Assembly: GCF_003885045.1 (NCBI RefSeq)
Contig: NZ_RHJS01000002.1
Span: 5,077,302-5,141,301 of the forward strand
Reading direction: 5' to 3'
From: Schaedlerella arabinosiphila
GTDB taxonomy: Bacteria > Bacillota > Clostridia > Lachnospirales > Lachnospiraceae
Length of the DNA: 64,000 bases
The position numbers and the translations under genes are program-made. Under the pieces are notes generated by a model. That model made no database searches. It worked only from the letters and a program-made list of their open reading frames with translations, and was not told the DNA's origin. The stretch's first letter is position 1. Each line of letters opens with the position of its first letter. Shown in pieces: positions 51,601-58,827 of the stretch.

Positions 51601-52358
51601 TCGTAGTGATCGTACCCTATATTCTGCCTGATCCCGATCCAACCCCGGATCCCGATCCTGATCCGACCCCCGATCCTGATCCGACCCCGAACCCCGATCC
51701 GACGCCCGATCCCGATCCAACTCCGGACCCTGATCCGACGCCTGATCCCGATCCAACTCCGGATCCTGATCCGACGCCTGATCCCGATCCAACTCCGGAC
51801 CCTGATCCGACGCCCGATCCCGATCCAACTCCGGATCCCGATCCGACGCCCGATCCCGATCCAACTCCGGATCCCGATCTGACGCCCGATCCTGTACCGA
51901 CCCCGGAACGGACTCCGTCTGAGACACGGACCCCGGCACCGGATGATCCGGCGCCGACACCGGAGACTATGCTGGTGCCGCCGATTCTCGTTCCGCCGAC
52001 AATTCCGGACACGCCGACAACACCAATGGCGCCGGTTCCGCCGACGACACCTGCAGCTCTGCCTGTACCGACGCCGACGCTGGTGCAGACACCGCAGGTA
52101 CCGTTGGCAGATACGCCGGCAGTTACGGATACACCTGTGGTAAACCTGGCAGACAATGACGTACCGTTAGCGCACGGAGACCAGGGGCACAAGTGCTGTA
52201 TCCTGCATTTCCTGATCCTCCAGATTGCTCTTCTTGTAGAACTGATCTACACCAAGAGTATGAAGAACCGTCAGAAAAAAATCTTCAGGATCAGAACCAA
52301 GATTGCCGACTATGACATAGAACAGGCACGGCAGAACGAACAGGAAAAAGCGGCATAA
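48627..52358 (+). CDS. Large multidomain surface protein with InlB B-repeats, MucBP-like domains and a PDPDPT stalk
   Basis: A 1,243-residue secreted protein. After a signal peptide (residues 1-30, ending IAYAEE) come Glu/Ala/Pro-rich repeats (EQPEVSE), an InlB-like segment, and two Listeria-Bacteroides B-repeats with GYTFKGWADK and GYTFKGWDED. MucBP-like domains (VKWLDTDDKELADPESR; ITILYVDENGDTIHTKAVI), about 15 PDPDPT hexapeptides and a Pro/Thr-rich spacer follow. A membrane helix (CCILHFLILQIALLVELIYT) with a basic cytoplasmic tail ends it. There is no LPxTG motif, so it is held by the helix. ATG 48627 lies behind AAAGGA; upstream in-frame codons fall inside the riboswitch. Likely a c-di-GMP-controlled adhesin. 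Confidence 0.88.
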   Translation: MKKSKIKGRRAMALVLALMLCLNPLIAYAEEGMDGITEEILIQEQSEAAEPAAEPVQEQPEVSEAAAGFAQEQPEVSEPAAEPVQETSTIPQPEESGLTEIQAEASSEDVQEFTEDTADQEMIPEQVNNTFAVSFQVNGTGSGTILVDGQPVNAASFVKYVQEGSSFSFSAVADEGSQVAGVSAGSTGGNGYSIPYVAADTMISVTFQAVEIVTADPAEPEDTTNEADDPNAENAENGADDADQEAPVKENADQESSPNGAADQETPVKDAADQESPANSAADQEPPAKGEPAGDPVSKAPTKAELEEKTVKDSALKAPAAAKEADSKPAAKNEKSAKTKKSVKAAADKAPSAVQKFLDAVRKLEDFGEITEKNMEEFMALGQKAMDAYEAVQDADLEDYEGVEAALMVLMGMIDDITGGADLTAAKWHTITLVPASTNSYSSKITSAKVRIGQRVNGYEVTSVSGTTIKVKAWGDLYGDFFLPKAADLWNGAVKSDYVIWAGVGSSNKTEGASAMLPQSNASAYYYFNTPGSVNTDGYFWKFTLKYDANGGTGAPEDQTYGTDSKYTKSHTFTIPTDVPTREGYTFKGWADKRSATVPDYAPEDFCLVKQTVSGYNGGSVTKTLYAVWEKNTRKKVTLTYIDRGEQCGEVEKYDYGEDAEIKKCDHENPGYTFKGWDEDSSADVDMVAPGDTLTMREDTILYAVWEKDESVSPDPVETSYQVKWLDTDDKELADPESRNGYVGEPAEVTSEDEEKYIPGYTFDKEYYRNVLSLDSLDEDPSKNVLKLYYTRDAEPEKPASLEIIGNYTYTLNNGNKPETTEKTDVSLQGSYEISGGKPITIDAASFTDYTINDTIGGKTYDITEKAVIEPVGGEGKDAPEYTFTGGKLTFTPEKGVSYKVTLYFELEEKVEEKPESRKITILYVDENGDTIHTKAVIEEKEDGTPYIDGDSYDVTDVVRDDDTFDYNGTHYIRKSEPKDIEGIKGEIDGDIVVIVPYILPDPDPTPDPDPDPTPDPDPTPNPDPTPDPDPTPDPDPTPDPDPTPDPDPTPDPDPTPDPDPTPDPDPTPDPDPTPDPDPTPDPDLTPDPVPTPERTPSETRTPAPDDPAPTPETMLVPPILVPPTIPDTPTTPMAPVPPTTPAALPVPTPTLVQTPQVPLADTPAVTDTPVVNLADNDVPLAHGDQGHKCCILHFLILQIALLVELIYTKSMKNRQKKIFRIRTKIADYDIEQARQNEQEKAA
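51630..51895 (+). repeat. Coding tandem repeat PDPDPT (18-bp units)
   Basis: About 15 units, mostly CCCGATCCGACGCCTGAT-like, with single exceptions (PDPDPDPT, PNPDPT, PDPDLT). It forms a rigid acidic Pro-rich stalk. The reverse strand has a long Gly/Ser-rich open frame that is only its shadow. Confidence 0.9.
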
Positions 52359-52385
52359 TAACCCGGTGAAGGAAGGAGAAAAAAT

Positions 52386-52634
52386 ATGTTAGATTCATTG
52401 TTTTCATACAGATTTCTGGATTATATATTTACACATAGCTTCTTTGGGTTGTGCGCATGGGATTTACCGGCGCTGATTGTGCTGGCTGCGATGATCACCG
52501 TATTTGCGGTTCATCGCCACAATATGAAAAAGAGGGAAAAGGATTTTGAAAAGGAACTGGCAGACAGATTGGAAAATGAACCTGTAAGCGCCGCGGATGC
52601 CGACAAGGCGCCAGGTCTTCGGGTCGTCCAATAA
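52386..52634 (+). CDS. Small single-pass membrane protein
   Basis: An 82-residue protein. A hydrophobic stretch (DLPALIVLAAMITVFAVH) is followed by a charged helix (NMKKREKDFEKELADRLENE). It starts 27 bases after the surface protein with AAGGAAGGAG, so it is almost surely in the same transcript and under the same riboswitch. The topology hints at a partner of the surface protein's membrane anchor. No family is recognised. Confidence 0.7.
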   Translation: MLDSLFSYRFLDYIFTHSFFGLCAWDLPALIVLAAMITVFAVHRHNMKKREKDFEKELADRLENEPVSAADADKAPGLRVVQ

Positions 52635-52735
52635 GACTGTCGTCCGGCAGGGTGCACGGCCCCGTGTAAACGGTAACGGGCAAAGCACGACAGCACCCGG
52701 ACGGATACGGAAAGCCCGCTTCCGGCAGTCTTTCT

Positions 52736-52770
52736 GTTACTGTCACTCCCTGAGCGGGGCTCACAGTAAC
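52736..52770. repeat. Minimal hairpin of family 2
   Basis: GTTACTGT and ACAGTAAC enclose a 19-base centre, CACTCCCTGAGCGGGGCTC. 35 bp in total. A further GC-rich hairpin lies at about 52638-52695. Confidence 0.6.
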
Positions 52771-52840
52771 GTCTTTCTGCATATATGATTCAAACACGGA
52801 CCGGGATGTAAAAACTGCATCCCGGTTTTACATGCTGTAA

Positions 52841-52878
52841 TATACAGAAAACCCGCCGGCACGGTTTTTCTGTATGTG
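52841..52878. repeat. Hairpin repeat, family 3
   Basis: TATACAGAAAACCCGCCGG with a complementary TTTTTCTGTATG arm. It is related to the two units at 36308-36390 and lies just before the DUF4203-like gene. Confidence 0.6.
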
Positions 52879-52900
52879 CAAAAAGAAAGGAATGAGAAAA

Positions 52901-53833
52901 GTGAACATACATTTACTTCTAAGCCAAATAGTTTCAAAGGGCTTCGGCCCGGTTGGAGCGCATGGAATTGCGGTGCACGCCCAGTCTGTTGATCCGGGCG
53001 CCATGGAGCCGGATGCATTTTTGAGGTATCTCCGGAACGCGGATTTTGCAGCAATGCTCCGGCAGATTCTGGAGTCCTGCGGGCTGACAGGGGCCGCCGC
53101 GCTTACGCTGCCTGCCATAATCCTGCTGGGAATCCTCTGGTGCTTTTTTGGACTAAAGCTGATCCGCATATGGTCGGCCATGACAGGTCTGGCGGTGGGA
53201 CTGGCAATCGGGCTCTGGGACGCGGAGATCTTCGGCCTGGAAACTTCGACAGGCTGGGTACTCGGTATCATCCTGGGCGGACTTCTGGCGCTCATTGCCG
53301 TCAGGCTTTACCTGGCAGGTGTATTTCTGGCCGCATGGTGCGCAGGCAGTATACTTGCTGCCGCCTTCCTGCATCCGGCTGACTGGATCAAAGCCCTGAT
53401 CTGCGTAGGGATTGGACTGCTCATTGCCCTGGTCGCGCTGCGTTTTGCAGAAATAACCACGATCCTGCTGACAGCGGCGCTGGGAGGGGCCTGCGCTGTA
53501 TCCGGTATCGCTGCCCTTATGCCCTCTGCCGGCCGGACAGCCCGGATCGCAATGACGGTTTTGCTTGCCGCCGCCGGAATCGCCGTACAAATTGTGATGG
53601 AATATAAGAAACGTAAAAAGATGGCGTGTGATCAGATCGGTAAGCCCCAGGGAGGGGAAGGCGGTGTGGCAGGAGAAGCAGAGCCATCCTTGGCACCGGA
53701 AATTGTGTCGGATGAAGCAGGGGCAACTGCCGCACCGAAAGCTGTGTCGGATGAAGCAGGTTCGGCCGCCGCAATGGACGCTGTTTCCGCCGAACCGGAA
53801 GCCGTACAAACCGAACCAGAACAATTTTCATAA
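52901..53833 (+). CDS. DUF4203-like polytopic membrane protein
   Basis: About 310 residues with seven or so membrane segments (from LTLPAIILLGILWCFFGLKL through LLAAAGIAVQIVMEY), then a 70-residue acidic Ala/Glu/Pro tail with repeated VSDEAG units. The pattern fits DUF4203/TMEM198-type proteins, whose role is unknown. GTG 52901 is preferred because AAAGG lies ten bases away; ATG 52892 is too close to it. It may belong to the same expression unit as the surface protein. Confidence 0.65.
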   Translation: MNIHLLLSQIVSKGFGPVGAHGIAVHAQSVDPGAMEPDAFLRYLRNADFAAMLRQILESCGLTGAAALTLPAIILLGILWCFFGLKLIRIWSAMTGLAVGLAIGLWDAEIFGLETSTGWVLGIILGGLLALIAVRLYLAGVFLAAWCAGSILAAAFLHPADWIKALICVGIGLLIALVALRFAEITTILLTAALGGACAVSGIAALMPSAGRTARIAMTVLLAAAGIAVQIVMEYKKRKKMACDQIGKPQGGEGGVAGEAEPSLAPEIVSDEAGATAAPKAVSDEAGSAAAMDAVSAEPEAVQTEPEQFS

Positions 53834-53879
53834 GCTGTATTCAGCGAATCTGTCAGTTCATTTGTATTTGTAAAAAGTA

Positions 53880-53929
53880 TTGACAAGAAAACTTGGCTAT
53901 GATATGATGATATGCAAATAAAACTTGGC
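53880..53929 (+). promoter_or_regulatory. Strong promoter with direct repeats
   Basis: TTGACA at 53880 and TATGAT at 53903 with a 17-base spacer. AAAACTTGGC occurs at 53888 and 53920, 32 bases apart, one copy inside the spacer and one after the start region. This is an arrangement suited to a repressor. Confidence 0.65.
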
Positions 53930-53949
53930 GAAAAGGAGACAGAATATCA

Positions 53950-54264
53950 ATGAATAAAGAAGAAATTTTATCGAAGAGCAAAAAAGAAAATATCTATGGG
54001 GATGAATACGAAAGAATTGTACGCACAAGAAGAGACGCCTTTTCCGTATGGGGATTTCTTATTTTAGGAATTGCAATCATGACGATCAAATTGTTTCGGA
54101 CTCAATCGCCGGCAGATATAATCTGCATGATGTTCTGCACGTCCGGCCTTGGTTTTGCTTACGAAGGCATACATTTGAAAAAGAAATGGCAGATCATTGC
54201 CGGCAGCGTGCTGCTGCTGTGCGCGGCTTACTTTTTTTACAAGTTCTGCATGGGAGTATTTTGA
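53950..54264 (+). CDS. DUF6442-like small membrane protein
   Basis: A 104-residue protein. The N-terminal MNKEEILSKSKKENIYGDEY is characteristic of DUF6442-type proteins found widely in Clostridia. Three hydrophobic segments follow. Such proteins are commonly paired with a small XRE repressor gene; here no such gene follows, although the promoter has repressor-like repeats. AAAGGAG precedes the start. Function unknown. Confidence 0.7.
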   Translation: MNKEEILSKSKKENIYGDEYERIVRTRRDAFSVWGFLILGIAIMTIKLFRTQSPADIICMMFCTSGLGFAYEGIHLKKKWQIIAGSVLLLCAAYFFYKFCMGVF

Positions 54265-54585
54265 CTGAATAATAGACGGATACGAATATACTGATTCATA
54301 AAGAAGGATTATATTTTCTGAGGGAAATCTGATCCTGATCCATGCGCCGCAGTTTCACAAAAAAGTAATGATTTGGTGCTGCGGGGGTTTTCCAAACCGA
54401 AAAATCTGCCGATAAATTTTATATGGAAAAAATAGAGAGGCGCAGCCTTGACAGACAGCTTTGCCGGCTGTTTTTGCGCATGTGTGTGAAGTGGCTGTGA
54501 AATAGTAACAATAGATGGCTGCCGTTTATGAGCAGGCAGCCGAGTTCATGTAAATACAGATGTTTGGCAGAAGGAGGATTCGGTG
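54265..54585. other. Intergenic region before the DUF3879-like gene
   Basis: About 320 bases without a gene. A weak hairpin (ACAGC...GCTGT then TTTTT, about 54454-54478) may terminate upstream transcription. A GCCGATAA block at 54408 resembles a sigma-28 -10 box, but no matching -35 is present at the right distance. Confidence 0.35.
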
Positions 54586-55296
54586 ATGTTAGAAAGCTTG
54601 AACTATAATATGTTTTTTCAGCAGATGTTGGGCTCGTCCGCGAACAGCGCGGGAATCGGAGGGAACATGGTTCCCATGTCAGACCTGTCAAGTCCGGCTG
54701 TGCAGTCACAGTTAAAGGCGGCAGGGATTGATACAGGAAGCAAGCAGTATCAAACGGTTGTAAAAAGCATGATGGATGCCGGCTCCGGCGGCGGATATGT
54801 CAGCATCAGTGCATTGAAAAACAGGATGCGCCGTTATGATAAGGACGGCGATTATATCAGCCCATTCTCAGGTATGGCCGGTCTGGTTGTAACAGACAAA
54901 AACCGTGCGGAAAAGAACCGGATTATTTCCATACCGGAGAGCAGCCGGGAGGAAATGTTCGAACTGACCAAGAGAGAATTTCTAAGGGAAAACGGTGTCG
55001 GCAATGGCGACACTACAAAGCGTACAGATGTATATTTGAATCTTTACCGAAAAATGCCCAAGAAAGACAGACTGGCAGCCGGGAATACATTGGATCAATA
55101 TGAACGTGCCTACACACAGGCGTTTGTCGATGCAGTGAAAGCCGCTGATCCCAAATGGGAACCGGGAAAACAGATCCCCTTCGGGGCGCTGGACGGCATC
55201 ACGAGAGAATCTGTTGAAAGCACGCTTGTGAAGTCAGGAAATTCTCTCGTGAGAAAGAGTTCTGCATCTGGAAGCGCATTGGACCTACACGCATAA
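54586..55296 (+). CDS. DUF3879-like protein
   Basis: A 236-residue soluble protein, no signal peptide. SSPAVQSQLKAAGIDTGSKQ and the central KNRMRRYDKDGDYISPFSG and LVVTDKNRAEKNRIISIPE match what I recall of DUF3879 proteins of Clostridia. Their role is undefined. ATG 54586 lies behind AAGGAGG. It stands alone between non-coding stretches. Confidence 0.65.
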   Translation: MLESLNYNMFFQQMLGSSANSAGIGGNMVPMSDLSSPAVQSQLKAAGIDTGSKQYQTVVKSMMDAGSGGGYVSISALKNRMRRYDKDGDYISPFSGMAGLVVTDKNRAEKNRIISIPESSREEMFELTKREFLRENGVGNGDTTKRTDVYLNLYRKMPKKDRLAAGNTLDQYERAYTQAFVDAVKAADPKWEPGKQIPFGALDGITRESVESTLVKSGNSLVRKSSASGSALDLHA

Positions 55297-55417
55297 AATA
55301 GGAAAAGTACAAAAATAGCGGTCAGCCAATGAAGTGATAGTTGTGAAATAATAAGGAAACAAAAAAATTTCAGAAGAAATAAATAATGATTGTATATTTT
55401 CAAAAAATATAGTAAAC

Positions 55418-55467
55418 TATACCCAAGGGCATCCCATTATGGCCATGCGGCCGTTTCACAAGGTATG
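55418..55467. repeat. Dispersed palindromic repeat, family 1
   Basis: One unit reading TATACCCAAGGGCATCCC and ending GTTTCACAAGGTAT. It is in the same orientation as the pair at 33800. Confidence 0.8.
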
Positions 55468-55592
55468 CCAGAGCAGCAAATTCAATATTTTACTGACCCG
55501 ATATTATGATTCGCCCGTCAAAAGGTTTTACTTCCTTTGCTGGCTGATTTTACGAACCTTCGTGCCATAATATATGTCAACAATGCAATTTA

Positions 55593-55805
55593 TTGCAGCA
55601 CGAACCTTCAAAAACCAACCTGAGCATCGGAAACAAGACCCTTGACGGGCGAATTTTATACGGTATAAAAAAGTGCTGCTTGACAATATTGCCAGGTGAG
55701 CCGAAGGAGCAGGTCACATACAAAATGATTAAAGAGTACATAGAAGCGAAATATGAACTGTTTTCTGAAGTCTTAAAAGAGAAAGTAAATGTAATTAAAT
55801 CGTGA
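55593..55805 (+). pseudogene. Short gene remnant ahead of RhuM
   Basis: An open frame ending EPKEQVTYKMIKEYIEAKYE followed by about 16 residues. The VTYKMIKEYIEAKY stretch resembles the C-terminal extension found in some clostridial RNA methyltransferases, but the rest is missing. No ribosome site is seen. Low-confidence relic. Confidence 0.3.
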
Positions 55806-55861
55806 TATGAAATTTTGAGAAAATATCAATTAATGGTTTGGAATGATAGGATGGTAAAAAA

Positions 55862-56614
55862 ATGAATAGATCAGGAGACAGATTGCATACGGTAGAGAAC
55901 GAAATCCTCATCTATCAAACTGAAGATGGGCAGACGAAAATAGATGTTCAATTTGAGGGGGAGACTGTTTGGCTTACACAGGCACAATTATGTGAGCTTT
56001 ATCAAACCAGTAAATCTAATATCAGTGAGCATATTAAGCACATCTTTGAAGAAGGCGAGTTAGAGGAAAATGCAGTTGTTCGGAAATTCCGAACAACTGC
56101 TGCTGACGGAAAAAGCTATAATACAACGCATTATAATCTTGATATGATTATTTCTCTTGGATATAGAGTGAAATCCAAGATTGCCACAAATTTCCGGCGT
56201 TGGGCTACTGAACGATTAAAAGAGTACATGATAAAAGGCTTTACAATGGATGATGAGCGTCTGAAAAATCTGGGCGGTGGTAATTACTGGAAAGAGTTAT
56301 TAGACCGTATCCGGGATATCCGTTCATCTGAAAAAGTTATGTACCGACAGGTACTGGATCTTTATGCAACAAGTGTTGACTATAATCCCAAGAGTAGTGA
56401 ATCCATTGCGTTTTTTAAAATGGTACAAAATAAGTTACACTATGCAGCGCACGGACATACAGCAGCAGAAGTTATATATAAGCGTGCGGATGCCAGTCAG
56501 CCTTTTATGGGACTAAAAAGTTTTTCTGGTGATTTTCCTATATTGAAAGATATCAGTATTGCAAAAAATTATCTCAATGATGAGACAAATAAGAGATTTT
56601 TAAGATGTTGGTGA
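55862..56614 (+). CDS. RhuM family protein, C-terminally truncated
   Basis: A 250-residue member of the RhuM/virulence-associated family. The N-terminus has VWLTQAQLCELYQTSKSNIS and VVRKFRTTAADGKSYNTTHY, then RVKSKIATNFRRWATERLKE and the GGGNYWKELLDRIRDIRSSE block. Family members usually run to about 330 residues. Here the frame diverges and stops right after ISIAKNYLNDETN, so about 80 residues are lost. The function of RhuM is not established; it is common in mobile regions. The downstream surface-protein gene begins 83 bases later. Confidence 0.75.
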   Translation: MNRSGDRLHTVENEILIYQTEDGQTKIDVQFEGETVWLTQAQLCELYQTSKSNISEHIKHIFEEGELEENAVVRKFRTTAADGKSYNTTHYNLDMIISLGYRVKSKIATNFRRWATERLKEYMIKGFTMDDERLKNLGGGNYWKELLDRIRDIRSSEKVMYRQVLDLYATSVDYNPKSSESIAFFKMVQNKLHYAAHGHTAAEVIYKRADASQPFMGLKSFSGDFPILKDISIAKNYLNDETNKRFLRCW

Positions 56615-56696
56615 AAATATGAGTTTGGACAATGATGGGCATGTGGACCAGATGTTACCTGCTAAAAAAAGTACAGTATGTGAAAGGATCGGAAGT

Positions 56697-58583
56697 ATGG
56701 GAACAAAGAAAAAGATAGTTTACACGTTTCTGGCGGTTTGCTTTATGTGGATAGTTCAGCCGGAGACAGCAGCGGCGGCTGGGGAGATCAAGGTAAAAGG
56801 AATCGACATCCTTCAGGAGCAGGATCATACCGTGCAGTGCGGCAGCGGGACGGCCAAATATGAACCGGATACAAACACACTGACGCTGAATCAGGCAGTC
56901 ATAGCTGATAATGGAAACGCACTTGCATTTGGGATTGAGATTGGGAAAGAGGGAGTGACGGTCGAACTGGTCGGACAAAATACCATTGACGCCCATATAG
57001 GAATCAGCAGCGAAAGTCCGTTACATATAAAAGGGACGAACGGCGGCAGCCTTGCCATTCATGCATACAAAAATCAGAGCCTGGGAACAAACGCCTGCTG
57101 TGGAATCAAGGTTCATGGAGGCGGGCTGACCGTTCAGGATGCGGACATCCAGATTCGAGTCAGCGATTTAACCGCGGCGGTCGGTGGTTTAAATACAGTG
57201 GTCAGCGGCTATGCGATAGATATTTGCGGGGGTGAAAACCAGATCAGCAATTCCAACATAGTGATTGATATGCCAAATAATTTTGACACTGATGAGAGAT
57301 GTACAGGAATAAATGCAACCGATGCAGTTTCACTTACAATATCAGACAATTCCAGCGTGACCATGAACTCAGTGGATGCCGGGATCGGTATGTATGGCGG
57401 GAAACTGGTCATTTCCGGCAGCAGTCTGACGATTGCCAATGCAGATCAATATGGAGTCTCCTGTAAAAGTGTGGAAATTCTGAACGGATCGGATGTATCA
57501 GTGCTTGCAAACAGGTATTCGGCACTTCAGGCAAATGATAATATGACCATTTCCAATTCCACTGTCAATGCGGAATCAGAGAAGAACAACAGTATAATCT
57601 GTCAGAACCTTGCAGCCACAGATTCTGCGAAACTGACAGCCAAAGGCTACTGGCCGGCTCTTTATGTGAAGGACAGCGTAATCAAGGACTCTGCTGTGGA
57701 GGCGGAATCCAGTACAAGTGTAGGGATTTTCTGCGAAGGAGGAAACATAGAAATCGCAGGTTCAGAAGTGAAATCTACGTCGAAGAACAGCAATCAGGGC
57801 GGAATGCTTATCGAGGGAAATCTGACTATGACGGATTCAAATATCATTTCTCCCGGCAGCGCCGGCGTGAACGGTATCCGCGCCACGGGAGATATCTCAG
57901 TGACCGGAGGCAGTATAGAGATCGGGGAGGGAAAAATTTCCTCGGGAAATCAAATGCTCATCGGCGGCACCATCACATCCAACGGCGTACCGTCCTACGA
58001 TAATGTAGAGAGCGGCCAGTCAGGCGGACAGGTTACTTTTTTAGGTGCGGATTACAGCGCGGTGGACGAAGCCATCGCCAAGGCAGAAGCATTGAACAAA
58101 GCGGATTATACCAATTTTGATGCGGTAGAAGCGGCGGTAAATGCAGTTGTCAGAGGAAAGGATATCAGGGAGCAGGCCATCGTGGACGGATATGCCGCAG
58201 AGATCCAGGCTGCAATCGCGGCTCTGAAGCCTGTGGAAAAGCCGGAAGAGCCCGGGGAGAAGCCGGAAGAACCTGGGGAAAAACCAGATGATCCTGCAGA
58301 GAAACCGGATGATCCTGTGGATAAGCCAGAGGAAAAACCAGAAAAACCCGGGGGAAAGCCTACGGGAAAACCGGATGGCTCGTCAAATGAAACCGGACAG
58401 AAACCATCCGTCAACCCATCGCAAGACCAGACGCAGAATCCGGCCCAGACCCCGACGCAGAACCAGGGAGATGGGGAGAAGTCCCCAAAGACAGGCGACA
58501 ATATACCGCTGCTGGGGTGGCTGACGGTTCTTGCGGTGATCTCCGCTGCGGGAATTTCGGTGGGAAAGCTTTGGAAGCGGTGA
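56697..58583 (+). CDS. Cell-wall-anchored surface protein with sortase-type SPKTG signal
   Basis: A 628-residue secreted protein. A signal peptide (to about residue 29, ending TAAAAG) is followed by about 410 residues of beta-rich repeats resembling a beta-helix (LTLNQAVIADNGNALAFGIE; NSTVNAESEKNNSIICQNLA). A FIVAR-like helical segment (EALNKADYTNFDAVEAAVNA) and a Pro/Glu/Lys-rich wall-spanning part (KPEEPGEKPEEPGEKPDDP) come next. The sorting signal SPKTGDN, a hydrophobic helix and KLWKR end the protein. ATG 56697 lies behind AAAGGA and starts the signal peptide; an earlier start at 56619 would mask it. The likely role is adhesion or surface binding. Confidence 0.85.
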   Translation: MGTKKKIVYTFLAVCFMWIVQPETAAAAGEIKVKGIDILQEQDHTVQCGSGTAKYEPDTNTLTLNQAVIADNGNALAFGIEIGKEGVTVELVGQNTIDAHIGISSESPLHIKGTNGGSLAIHAYKNQSLGTNACCGIKVHGGGLTVQDADIQIRVSDLTAAVGGLNTVVSGYAIDICGGENQISNSNIVIDMPNNFDTDERCTGINATDAVSLTISDNSSVTMNSVDAGIGMYGGKLVISGSSLTIANADQYGVSCKSVEILNGSDVSVLANRYSALQANDNMTISNSTVNAESEKNNSIICQNLAATDSAKLTAKGYWPALYVKDSVIKDSAVEAESSTSVGIFCEGGNIEIAGSEVKSTSKNSNQGGMLIEGNLTMTDSNIISPGSAGVNGIRATGDISVTGGSIEIGEGKISSGNQMLIGGTITSNGVPSYDNVESGQSGGQVTFLGADYSAVDEAIAKAEALNKADYTNFDAVEAAVNAVVRGKDIREQAIVDGYAAEIQAAIAALKPVEKPEEPGEKPEEPGEKPDDPAEKPDDPVDKPEEKPEKPGGKPTGKPDGSSNETGQKPSVNPSQDQTQNPAQTPTQNQGDGEKSPKTGDNIPLLGWLTVLAVISAAGISVGKLWKR

Positions 58584-58620
58584 CGCGGCGAATGCTCCGG
58601 TAATATCATAATGCCTGATG

Positions 58621-58666
58621 AAAATAACGCGGATAGATCCGGATCGGTTTTATCTGCGTTATTTTT
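58621..58666 (+). terminator. Terminator of the surface protein gene
   Basis: AAAATAACGCGGATA and its near-complement TATCTGCGTTATTTTT with a 15-base loop, ending in a T run. Confidence 0.75.
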
Positions 58667-58827
58667 GCGTCTCCTCAGGTTGCGGATGCATTCTGCCGTA
58701 TGCTATAATGAATTACGCTGAAGCGCAGGCAGGTCATCAGTTTTCTTAGGAAAACGAGTGACAACTTATCATTTTCATAACTACTCAGAACGGGACAGTA
58801 TGAAAAAAGAGAAAGGGGCGAAACAGG

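Noticed and set aside
51617..52192. Minus-strand open frame rich in Gly, Ser and Val
   Set aside because: It is the shadow of the PDPDPT coding repeat and has no start signal.
54408..54415. GCCGATAA as a sigma-28 promoter for the DUF3879-like gene
   Set aside because: The matching TAAA -35 box is absent at the required 15-base distance; only CAAA at 11 bases is present.
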